From Cellulomonas sp. JH27-2 (GTDB lineage: Bacteria; Actinomycetota; Actinomycetes; Actinomycetales; Cellulomonadaceae), in the NCBI RefSeq assembly GCF_014837175.1, contig NZ_JACYFR010000003.1:434001-498000 (forward strand): a stretch of 64,000 nt of DNA, given 5' to 3'. Below the pieces are notes generated by a model, which saw only the letters and a list, made by a program, of their open reading frames with translations, was not told the origin of the DNA and did not search any database. Both the position numbers and the translations under genes were made by a program. Below are positions 16,682 to 24,403 of the stretch, one piece after another (the first letter of the stretch is position 1; each line of letters begins with the position of its first letter).

Positions 16682-17650
16682 GTGCTCAAGAAGACCCTCG
16701 CCGCGATCGTCGTCGCGTCGTTCGCTGTGCTCGCTGGCGCCACCGGCGCGCACGCCTCACCGCCGGTCGAGTACAAGCTCAACGAGACGTGGTCGATGAA
16801 GCTCACGCCGGCGACCGAGTGCTCGGACGCGAACGGCAACGACCTGCCCGGCAACCGCTGCGCCGACATCACCGTCTTCATGCCGTTCGGCATCCCGGAC
16901 TCTGAGGGCTCCTACGACCCCGCCGTGCGCGTGTACGCCGACACCTACGACGCGACCGGCAAACACATCGACGTGCAGTACCCCGAGACGACCTCGGGTG
17001 TGCTCGACGACGGCCAGACCTACGCCGAGCTGAGCCAGTTCACTCTGGAGAACCTGCCCTACGGTCAGCTCACGCTCAAGTTCGAGGTCCAGGTCGACGG
17101 GTACTACTCGTGCTACCGGACGTGCACCTGGATCGACGGGAGTGACGACACCCGCAGCTTCGTCTTCAACTGGAACGGGACCCCGACGCGCGCCGGCGTG
17201 CACATGTACAGCGCGACGAAGTCGGCCAGCGAGACTTGGACGCTGGACCGCTCTGCGACCGTCAAGGTCAAGCGCACCGCCACCGCGAAGGCCACCGCGA
17301 CGTACAAGTCGCACGGCCACAAGTACAAGGCGAGCGCCACCGCCAAGGCGAGCTCGACGAAGTCCGCGACGCGCTCCGCGACCGCCACGGTGAAGCTGAC
17401 CCGCTCGGCCACGGCGACCGGCTACACCCAGGCTGATGCCAACGACAAGGCGGCGACCAAGGCCGAGAAGGCAGCCTGGGACGACTCCTACGACGCGGCC
17501 GCGGCCAAGGCGAAGTCGAGCGCCAAGACCAAGGCGACCACCGCTGCGAAGGCGTCGGCGACCAAGGCTGCGAAGGCGAGTGCGACCAAGGCCGCGAAGG
17601 CCAAGGCGCTCAAGGCCGCCAAGGCGAAGGCTAAGTCCGCCAAGCACTGA
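16682..17650 (+). CDS. secreted protein with long Lys/Ala/Thr-rich tail
   Basis: 322 residues from the GTG with GGGAG 6-7 nt upstream. Signal peptide VLKKTLAAIVVASFAVLAGA ending at AHA. Residues about 28-185 form a beta-rich domain with two cysteine pairs (ECSDANGNDLPGNRC and CYRTC). The last 135 residues are low-complexity, dominated by Lys, Ala, Thr and Ser (ATVKVKRTATAKATATYKSH; KASATKAAKASATKAAKA), strongly basic. No family recognised. The design recalls the CAP protein at 7315-8157. A surface protein binding polyanions is a possibility, not a demonstrated role. Confidence 0.72.
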   Translation: MLKKTLAAIVVASFAVLAGATGAHASPPVEYKLNETWSMKLTPATECSDANGNDLPGNRCADITVFMPFGIPDSEGSYDPAVRVYADTYDATGKHIDVQYPETTSGVLDDGQTYAELSQFTLENLPYGQLTLKFEVQVDGYYSCYRTCTWIDGSDDTRSFVFNWNGTPTRAGVHMYSATKSASETWTLDRSATVKVKRTATAKATATYKSHGHKYKASATAKASSTKSATRSATATVKLTRSATATGYTQADANDKAATKAEKAAWDDSYDAAAAKAKSSAKTKATTAAKASATKAAKASATKAAKAKALKAAKAKAKSAKH

Positions 17651-17667
17651 CCGACAGGCGGGGCGCG

Positions 17668-17781
17668 CTACGAAGGGGCGGCGAGCGAGCCGGGGATCTC
17701 CACGCCGAGGCGGTTGGCGCGACGGTTCATCGGGTGCTGGTCCTCGTGCCACTCGAACACGAAGCCGGCGTCGGCGAGGGC
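17668..17781 (-). pseudogene. C-terminal remnant of an unidentified gene
   Basis: On the minus strand the frame ALADAGFVFEWHEDQHPMNR then RANRLGVEIPGSLAAPS and TAG is strongly protein-like, but upstream the frame becomes incoherent. About 37 codons of a gene end survive. It lies 18 bp past the convergent secreted-protein gene. Confidence 0.4.
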
Positions 17782-18159
17782 TGAGCAGGGCCACCGAGAC
17801 TCGGAAGACGAGCAACACCGAAGAGCTCCGGCAAGCCCTGGGCAAGGCGGTCTCCCGGCGACAGACGCTCACCGAAAGGCTCGCGCGCGGATCGCAGACG
17901 CCACACCTCGCGGCGCCCATCGAGCCGCCGAGCAGAGCGCTGACGTCACGCGCGCCGATGGCCCGTAGACCGCCCGCCGGAATCGGCTCGGATCGGCGTG
18001 TCCTGGCGGTGCCTGCGGCCTAACGGCGCCTGAGCCGGGGTTTGAGGGGCACGTGGCCCAGGCCCGTAGAACGGCTCCTACGGCCTCGGGTCGCAGGCTC
18101 GCGCGGGGTCACCGAACCGGGTGGCAAAGGTGGTGGCACCCCGTTGTATCGTGGGTCGC
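17782..18159. other. no gene seen
   Basis: About 380 bp without a credible reading frame on either strand. A short inverted repeat CCGTAG/CTACGG occurs near 18065-18080. The right end must hold the promoter of the toxin-antitoxin operon. Confidence 0.4.
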
Positions 18160-18642
18160 ATGAAGCTCAGCGTCAGCCTCTCCGATGACGACGTGAGGCT
18201 CCTCGACAAGTACGTCGACGAGCACCCCGGCCAGAACCGATCCTCCGCACTCCGTGCCGCCATCGCTGCGTTGCGCGAGCAGGATCTGATCGCCGCCTAT
18301 GAGCAGGCCGCAGAGGAGTGGCGCGAGTCGGAGGAAGGACAGGACTGGGACTCGGTGGCGCCGGCGCGGTCGTTGTCGTTGTTCGAGAAGGAGCGCCCGA
18401 CTCGCCGGGAAGAGGCGCTGACCAACCTGTTGCAGGAGTCCTGGTCCGGCAAGAGATGGATGGTGCCTCCGCTGGCGATCGACCACGTGCGCTTCGCCGT
18501 CCCGAAGGTCTTCACCGAGATGGGCGTGTCCTTCTTCGATGCGCCACTGGACCAAGAGGTGCTTGAGCGGCTACAGGCGCAGCTCCAGGCTGAGAACGAG
18601 CGGGAGCACGAACAGCACGGTCCCGCGGAAGCGCTCGGGTGA
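18160..18642 (+). CDS. antitoxin of MazEF-type pair, C-terminally extended
   Basis: 160 residues. The N-terminus MKLSVSLSDDDVRLLDKYVD then NRSSALRAAIAALREQDL is a ribbon-helix-helix DNA-binding domain followed by a toxin-neutralising acidic helix (YEQAAEEWRESEEGQDWDSV). Related actinobacterial MazE antitoxins end about here (80-90 residues), but this one continues about 80 residues (WSGKRWMVPPLAIDHVRFAV; then a charged helix). The stop overlaps the toxin start by 4 bp (GTGA), so translation is coupled. RHH antitoxins normally autorepress their operon. No good ribosome binding site precedes the ATG, so a leaderless transcript is possible. Confidence 0.82.
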   Translation: MKLSVSLSDDDVRLLDKYVDEHPGQNRSSALRAAIAALREQDLIAAYEQAAEEWRESEEGQDWDSVAPARSLSLFEKERPTRREEALTNLLQESWSGKRWMVPPLAIDHVRFAVPKVFTEMGVSFFDAPLDQEVLERLQAQLQAENEREHEQHGPAEALG

Positions 18643-18986
18643 AGGGCGCCGTCTACTGGGTGGATCTGACGCCGCACGTCGGAGCTGAGGCCGGCAAGGT
18701 CCGCCCAGCAGTGATCGTCGGCGTCGCGGGCGTCATTCGTGCCGCGATCAAGCGCGGCTACGGCGTCGTGACCGTCGTCCCGCTGACCAAGAACACCGAG
18801 CACGTCTGGCCGTTCCAGGCCGTGCTCCCCGCGACGATCACCGGACTGCCGCACGACTCGAAGGCCCAAGCCGAACAACTACGCGCCGTCGATGTCGGCC
18901 GGTTGCGCGACCAGATCGGCATGGTCCCCGCCGAGCACATGGGCGCCGTAGACGAGGCCGTCTTGGTCCACCTCGGTCTGGACTGA
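18639..18986 (+). CDS. MazF/PemK-family toxin (endoribonuclease)
   Basis: 115 residues. VKGAVYWVDLTPHVGAEAGK then VRPAVIVGVAGV matches the start of MazF/PemK/CcdB-fold toxins, and VVTVVPLTKNTEHVWPFQAV and LRAVDVGRLRDQIG match the later strands and the catalytic-cleft region. Such toxins cleave mRNA or tRNA at specific sites and are held inactive by the upstream antitoxin. Start GTG overlaps the antitoxin stop. It lies in the tRNA-Arg-linked accessory region, as is common for element-stabilising modules. Confidence 0.86.
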   Translation: MKGAVYWVDLTPHVGAEAGKVRPAVIVGVAGVIRAAIKRGYGVVTVVPLTKNTEHVWPFQAVLPATITGLPHDSKAQAEQLRAVDVGRLRDQIGMVPAEHMGAVDEAVLVHLGLD

Positions 18987-19045
18987 GTCAGCACCAGTGA
19001 GAGCAGTCCGGCAGGTCGCGCGCGGCGTCTGAGCCACGCGCCACA

Positions 19046-19486
19046 TCAACTGGGCTTGCAGGCGTCGAAGGCTTTCCCGTAGGCCTTGTCGGCGGCGATC
19101 TCACCGTCGGCGGCGTGCACCGGCCCCGGGATGACTGCCCACGTCTGGTTGGCATCGTGGGATGCGAGCTTGGTGTCGTCTTCGCAATCGAAAGCGGAGA
19201 GCAACTCATAGTTGCCGTCGTCGCTCGCGCACATCGTGTAATCAGCGTCGATCTGAGAACCGTCAACCCACACGTCTTCGCACTTCGGCGCTGCATTCTG
19301 TTCCGCGACAGCGGACTCCAGATCGTCTGGAGAGATCGAGATGTCGTTCGAGGGCGACTCAGAGCTGGTGGCGGACACAGTGGCAGAGGACGCGCTCGAA
19401 GCCGCGTCTCCCGATGAAGATGCGCAGGCGGTCGCGGTGAGGACCAGCATTGCGGCGCACGCGGCGACGCTCAAGATTCGCTCCAT
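19046..19486 (-). CDS. lipoprotein of unknown function
   Basis: 146 residues. Signal ERILSVAACAAMLVLTATAC with a lipobox (TATA|C), then a Ser/Ala linker (SSSGDAASSASSATVSATSS) and a small domain with three more cysteines (KCEDVWVDG, TMCASDDGNY, AFDCEDD) and a C-terminal FDACKPS. Exported and probably anchored to the membrane. No family recognised. It follows a frameshifted gene on the same strand by about 200 bp. Confidence 0.7.
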   Translation of the reverse strand: MERILSVAACAAMLVLTATACASSSGDAASSASSATVSATSSESPSNDISISPDDLESAVAEQNAAPKCEDVWVDGSQIDADYTMCASDDGNYELLSAFDCEDDTKLASHDANQTWAVIPGPVHAADGEIAADKAYGKAFDACKPS

Positions 19487-19687
19487 GGTGTCGCATCGTA
19501 CGGATGTGCGTCTTCTGCCCGCCCGGGGCATTCGTAGGACACGCCGCTGTGACCGGACATTCACCCGGGCGGATGGGCGACGAGGTGATGTGCGACCCGG
19601 GCGGGAGGCTCTTCTCGGGGCGGGGCTTAACTCCATCGCGCAGACTCACGGCAGGCCAACCGACACCCGTGCCAAGCTCCGCCGGGG

Positions 19688-20386
19688 TCAGTCGCTGCCC
19701 GTGCCGTCCGAGCGGTTGTCTCTCGAGGTGACCTTCCAGCCGTCAGCGGTGCGCTCGACCGTGACCATCTGGAACAGCGGTCCCCGGCGTTGTACTCCTC
19801 GATGTTCGAGTCGAGGCTGTACTGCACCATCAGCACGGCGCGGTTGGTGTCGGTCGGGCCCACGTCGTCGCGCCCGCGCACGGCCCAGACAGCATCCGCT
19901 CCGGCCTGCACGTCGCTCTCGCGGACCGTCTCTCCGTAGGGGACGCCAACGCTCGTCATGTCCTTCGCTGCGGCCTTCGTGTCGCGCAGCGCGTCGCCGG
20001 CCGCCAGCTCCTGGGCCGCGGTCAGGTGGGACAGCCCTCCGTTGGTGTAGTCCCACGAGAAGCGCTCGGCGATGAACGAGCCGGCCACCGTGAAGACGTC
20101 GTGCTCGCCGTCCAGGACGTCACCCAGGGCCCAGCCGAACTTCTTCATCAGCTCGACGCGGGGCCACACGGTGCTGGGCTCCATGTAGGTCTCGTGGCCG
20201 CTGTCGTCACGCACGTAAACGGAGCCGTCCTCGTCGACCCGGTCGAAGCGGTTCTCGATGCGGTGATTGTCGCCGACGCTCAAACCGGAGATGCCGGTCG
20301 ACTCGTTGTCCGGGTCGCCTGCCCGCGGTTCGGTCGTGCCCGAAGGATTGGACGGAGCGGAGACGGTGACGACCGCATCCGCCAGA
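19688..20386 (-). pseudogene. 5'-truncated, frameshifted extracytoplasmic-type hypothetical gene
   Basis: The frame reads coherently from about 20386 (SAPSNPSGTTEPRAGDPDNE; FGWALGDVLDGEHDVFTVAG; LMVQYSLDSNIEEYNAGD). At about 19784 it runs into incoherent sequence, while the neighbouring frame continues perfectly as LFQMVTVERTADGWKVTSRD to a stop at 19688. One missing base in GGGGACCG explains this. The N-terminus has no signal peptide or start; upstream sequence belongs to another gene's antisense. So both ends are damaged. Intact homologues would probably be lipoproteins with a SnoaL/lumazine-like tail; that is a guess. Confidence 0.5.
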
Positions 20387-21127
20387 CTGGAATGATTTCC
20401 TGGAAGGTGCGGCCGGACGCCTACCGCGAGACGAGGACAGAGTCGCTGCACGCGAGCAGATCACGATCCGACGATACCTAGACGCCGCTCAGATCATCGT
20501 CGATGGGCTCGCTCCGGGGGATTTCTCAAAGTACATTCGGGAGTGTTTCGAAAAGCCGCGTTATGAGGCTTCAGGCATACACGAGTTGATTCGAGACCTC
20601 GACCCCAAGGTTGTGATCACTACAAATCATGACGACCTGTACGAGGCGTTGTGTTGTCAGGGGGCCGCGACGGAAGGATACAACGTCTGTCGATATTACG
20701 AGGATCACGTAGTGAACGACTTGCGATCGGATCGTCGTCTCATTTCGAAGGTCCATGGCTGTATCGCAGATCCAAGCTGCATCATTCTAACGCGAGAGCA
20801 ATATTTAACAGCACGCCGCGACCACCCTTCGTTTTACTCAGTCCTAGATGCCCTGATGCTTACCAATACGCTTCTATTCGTTGGCTGCTCGATGGACTCG
20901 GATCCGACGTTCAGCTGTTGCTCGAGACGACGAGCATCGCGGCACCGTCGCAGCACCCGCATTATGCAATCGTGGAGGATCGATGGCACCCGGCGGTCGA
21001 GAGGGTTCCGGCAAAGACGTACAATATGAATTTCCTCAAGTTTGAAGCCGGGAAGTGCGAGCGGGTAAATGCCGCGCTCGAAGAATTGCACATCGTGGTG
21101 CAGGAGCGCCGCGCGCTCCCGTCGTGA
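20373..21127 (+). pseudogene. SIR2-family protein remnant (N-terminus lost, internal frameshift)
   Basis: Frame reads PDWNDFLEGAAGRL, then FEKPRYEASGIHELIRDLDP, VVITTNHDDLYEAL (the NAD-binding TTNxD motif), LISKVHGCIADPSCIILTRE (catalytic His) and TNTLLFVGCSMDSDP. These are SIR2 landmarks as found in defence-type SIR2 proteins. The Rossmann GAGaS start before PDW is absent. After SMDSDP a one-base deletion shifts the frame; the other frame continues as DVQLLLETTSIAAPSQHPHY and to a stop at 21127. Codon use is visibly poorer in GC (ata, tta, att), indicating horizontal transfer. Not expected to be functional. Confidence 0.65.
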
Positions 21128-21340
21128 TTGGTAATTCTCGATGGTTGCGGTGGTCGACGTCGGTCGTTCCGTACATTAACGCACCGATGCGATTTCTGTA
21201 GTCCTAGGGTCGAACCCATAAGAGCTTCTGCTCTCGACGGTGACGGTGGCGAGCGTGGCTGTTATCAAAACGTGGCAACGCGCCGCTTCGAGCAAATTGC
21301 AGATCGCCGGTCGGCATGTTCGGAAGCCGTGCCCCGTTGA

Positions 21341-23824
21341 TCATGGCTTGAGTCGGAGGCCGCGGGCCGGGGTGGCGGCCGTGGGGTCTTCCGGCCAGGA
21401 GTGCTTGGGGTAGCGGCCGCGGAGCTCAGCGCGGACCTGGGGGTAGCCGGTGCGCCAGAACGACTCCAGGTCGGCGGTGACGGCGGCGGGTCGGCCGGCG
21501 GGGGAGAGCAGGTGGAGCAGGACGGGGACGCGGCCATCCGCGAGGCGGGGCGTCGCCTGCCAGCCGAACGTCTCCTGCAGGCGGACGGCGAGGACCGGCT
21601 GCTCGCCGCTGTAGTCGACGCGGATGTTCGAGCCGCTCGGCACCGGCAGGCGCTCCGGTGCGAGGTCGTCGAGACGCGCGGCCTCCGGCCACGGCAGGAG
21701 CGAGCGCAGCGACTGCAGGACGTCGACGCGGCCGAGGTCCCGCTTTCCCGACAGGTCCAGCCACGCGTCCAGGTCGGCGAGGAGCGCCTCGTCGGAGACG
21801 TCCGGCCACGGGTCGCCGAGGGCGCGGTACAGGAAGTCGAGTCGTCGGCGCAGGGCGGTCGCGGCCTCGGTCCAGCTCAGCAGGCGCAGACCCTCGCGCT
21901 CCAGCGCCGTCCGCATTGCCTGCTCGACGAGGGCGCGCGGTGGGTTGGGCAGCGGCGCAGACGAGAGTTCGATGGCGCCCAGGCGCCGGACGCGCCGCGC
22001 GACGACGGTGCCTCCGGTCCACTCGACGGTGTCGTCGGTGCGCAGCAGAGCAGGAGCCGCCTCGCTCGCGACGTCCAGGTCGATCGGTGCCACGGAGCGG
22101 ATGGTGGCGTCCCGGTGGCCCGGGCGACGGTCGGCGTCGGCGACTGCGAGCCACGGCAGGCCGGCTAGCGCCGAGCCGGCGGGGAGGACGGCGCCGGTGC
22201 CGGACGTCATCAGGTAGGTCGAGCCGCCGGGGCGCAGGCGTGCAATGCGGTCGGGATGGGCGAGCGCGACGACGAGGCCCACGGCGAGGTCGTCGGTCAG
22301 GTTGCCGGGGTGGTCGCCCGCCGCGGCCGGGATCAGCGCGCGGAGGCGGGCGGTCTGGGAGCGCCACGTCGTCGTCTGCGGGCTTCCGCGACGTGTGGCG
22401 CGCAGGGCTGCGACCAGGTCGCCGCCCGGGGCGCGGGCGTCGTCGGACAGGAGAGCGACGATCTCCGCAGCCCGCTGCGCGCCGACGAGAGGGGCGCCGT
22501 CCACCAGCGCTCGCGCCAGGCGGGGGTCAGCGGGCACGGCCGCGACGGTCCGGCCGCGGGGAGTCACCGCCCCTGACGCATCGACCGCTCCGAGGTCGGC
22601 CAGGATCGTCTGCGCCGCCGCCATCGCCGCCGCGGGCGGTGGGTCGAGCAGCGCGAGGCCGGCGCCGCCCGGCGATCCCCAGCAGGCGAGCTCGAGCGCG
22701 AACGCCGTGAGGTCGGCGGTGAGGATCTCCGGCGCGGGATGCGGCACCAGGCGCGCGTCGTCGGCCTCCGACCAGCACCGGTACACCGCACCCGGTCCCT
22801 CGCGTCCGGCGCGTCCGGCGCGCTGGTCGGCCGCGGCGCGGCTCACCGACACAGTCACCAGTCCCGCCAAGCCACGTCGGTGGTCCGTGCGGGGCTCGCG
22901 CGAGAAGCCCGCGTCCACCACCACTCGCACGCCCGGGACGGTCAGTGACGACTCCGCGACCGCCGTGGAGACGACGACGCGGCGGCGAGGGCCCGGCGTC
23001 AGCGCGAGGTCCTGCGCGCTCGCGGCCAGGCGGCCGTGCAGCGGACGGACGTCGACGTCCAGACCCGCGAGCCGTCGCGCGACGCCGTCCACCTCCCCCG
23101 CGCCGGGAAGGAAGACGAGGACGTCGCCGTCGCGCTCGCGCAGGGCGCGTACGACGGTCGACGCGACATGGTCGAGGAACGCATGCGTCACCCCGCGCTC
23201 GTCGGTCCGCGCCACGCGCGCCGGGGGCGGCGCCAGGACCACGTCGACCGGGAACAGTGCAGCAGGAACGGTGACCACGGGTGCGTCGCCCAGTAGCGCC
23301 GCCGTCCGCTCGGCCTCGACCGTCGCGGACATGGCCACCACCACCAGGTCGTCGCGCAGGTTGGCGCGCACGTCGGCGAGCAGCGCGAGCGCCAGGTCGT
23401 CGTCGAGGTGCCGCTCGTGGACCTCGTCGAGCACGACCGCCCCGACGCCCGGCAGCTCCGGGTCGCGCTGCAGGCGCCGGACCAGCACACCCGTGGTCAC
23501 GACCTCGATGCGCGTCGCCGCGCTCGTCGCGTGCTCGCCCCGGACGGAGAACCCGACCGTCTGCCCGACGGGCTGGCCCAGCAGGTGGGCCAGCCGTCGC
23601 GCGGCGGCGCGGGCCGCGATCCGGCGCGGCTGCGTGACGATGACGCGGCCGGTCACGCACGCCGCGACAGCCGGTGGGACCAGCGTGGTCTTGCCCGTGC
23701 CCGGCGGCGCCTGCACGACGACGACACCGCGCGACCGCACCGCGTCGGCGATCTCACCCAGGCCGTGCCGCACGGGCAGGTCGGGCGGGTCGGCCAGCAG
23801 CCGACCGATCGGGTCGTCGTCCAC
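21341..23824 (-). CDS. hrpB: ATP-dependent RNA helicase HrpB
   Basis: DEAH-box helicase, 827 residues from the GTG at 23824. Motifs in order: Walker A APPGTGKTTLV, motif Ia TQPRRIAARAAARR, DEVHERHLDDD (Walker B), SATVE, FLPGAGEV, VVSTAVAESSLTVPGV and QRAGRAGR. The HrpB-specific C-terminal domain ends in RGRYPKHSWPEDP. The role of HrpB in bacteria is not well defined; in E. coli and others it is non-essential. An upstream TTG (23917) would start inside a perfect palindrome and has no ribosome binding site, so I prefer the GTG. Divergent from the SNF2-family gene. Confidence 0.93.
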   Translation of the reverse strand: MDDDPIGRLLADPPDLPVRHGLGEIADAVRSRGVVVVQAPPGTGKTTLVPPAVAACVTGRVIVTQPRRIAARAAARRLAHLLGQPVGQTVGFSVRGEHATSAATRIEVVTTGVLVRRLQRDPELPGVGAVVLDEVHERHLDDDLALALLADVRANLRDDLVVVAMSATVEAERTAALLGDAPVVTVPAALFPVDVVLAPPPARVARTDERGVTHAFLDHVASTVVRALRERDGDVLVFLPGAGEVDGVARRLAGLDVDVRPLHGRLAASAQDLALTPGPRRRVVVSTAVAESSLTVPGVRVVVDAGFSREPRTDHRRGLAGLVTVSVSRAAADQRAGRAGREGPGAVYRCWSEADDARLVPHPAPEILTADLTAFALELACWGSPGGAGLALLDPPPAAAMAAAQTILADLGAVDASGAVTPRGRTVAAVPADPRLARALVDGAPLVGAQRAAEIVALLSDDARAPGGDLVAALRATRRGSPQTTTWRSQTARLRALIPAAAGDHPGNLTDDLAVGLVVALAHPDRIARLRPGGSTYLMTSGTGAVLPAGSALAGLPWLAVADADRRPGHRDATIRSVAPIDLDVASEAAPALLRTDDTVEWTGGTVVARRVRRLGAIELSSAPLPNPPRALVEQAMRTALEREGLRLLSWTEAATALRRRLDFLYRALGDPWPDVSDEALLADLDAWLDLSGKRDLGRVDVLQSLRSLLPWPEAARLDDLAPERLPVPSGSNIRVDYSGEQPVLAVRLQETFGWQATPRLADGRVPVLLHLLSPAGRPAAVTADLESFWRTGYPQVRAELRGRYPKHSWPEDPTAATPARGLRLKP

Positions 23825-23900
23825 GGGTGGAGTCTGCCCCGGATCGACCCCGTGCTGCGCCGGTCGTCGGGTTCCTGGCTCCGGTAGTCGATCGACCAAC

Positions 23901-23928
23901 GAGGTAGTCGGTTGCAACCGACTACCTC
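23901..23928. repeat. perfect 28-bp palindrome in the hrpB/SNF2 divergent promoter region
   Basis: GAGGTAGTCGGTTG directly abuts its complement CAACCGACTACCTC with no loop. Outer copies of the same core flank it: CCGGTAGTCG (23881-23890) and CGACTACCGG (23959-23968), plus looser AACCGAC copies at 23936 and 23994. Likely a protein-binding region or cruciform; no terminator features. Confidence 0.75.
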
Positions 23929-24403
23929 AACGCAAACCGACGACCCACGCGCGAACCCGACTACCGGATCTGAGGCACCTCACTGCGACGACCAACCGAC
24001 TCGACCCCGTGCAGGGCGGCGTGCCGGGAACGTCACACCGCGAGCCGGGGCCGGTCGCGCGGTTCACCCGTCGCCGCGGCGTACCGCCCGGTACAGTCCT
24101 GGGTAGTGGGAAGCACGTGAGGACGCCGTTGCCCAGCCCGGCGCGATGCCGCAGGTATGCCGGGATGGATGATCACGCACTCGCCGTCGCGTGTCCTGCC
24201 GTGGTCTGCGCGTCGTCTCGTCTGCGTTTCGACGAGGCGTCGCTCCCGACGAGTCGTCGGCGGACCCGACGGCGGACGCGGACCCACGTCGCGTCGCGCG
24301 GCGCCTGATCGGCGTCGTCGGCGCGAGAGCGTGAGCGCGCGTCGTCTGACGCCCGGCGCGGTTGCGTCGTCCGCACGGGCGGACGGCGGCTGAAGGAGGA
24401 GAT
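23929..24403. other. intergenic region without a gene
   Basis: About 470 bp between divergent helicase genes. It holds the outer arms of the palindromic repeats at its left end. I see no coherent coding frame and no clear promoter beyond a weak TACAGT near 24091. Confidence 0.4.

Noticed and set aside
21190..21225. GGGTCGAACCC with a neighbouring CTAGG, looking like a tRNA T arm or attachment-site copy
   Set aside because: No cloverleaf forms around it and it does not match the tRNA-Arg 3' end.
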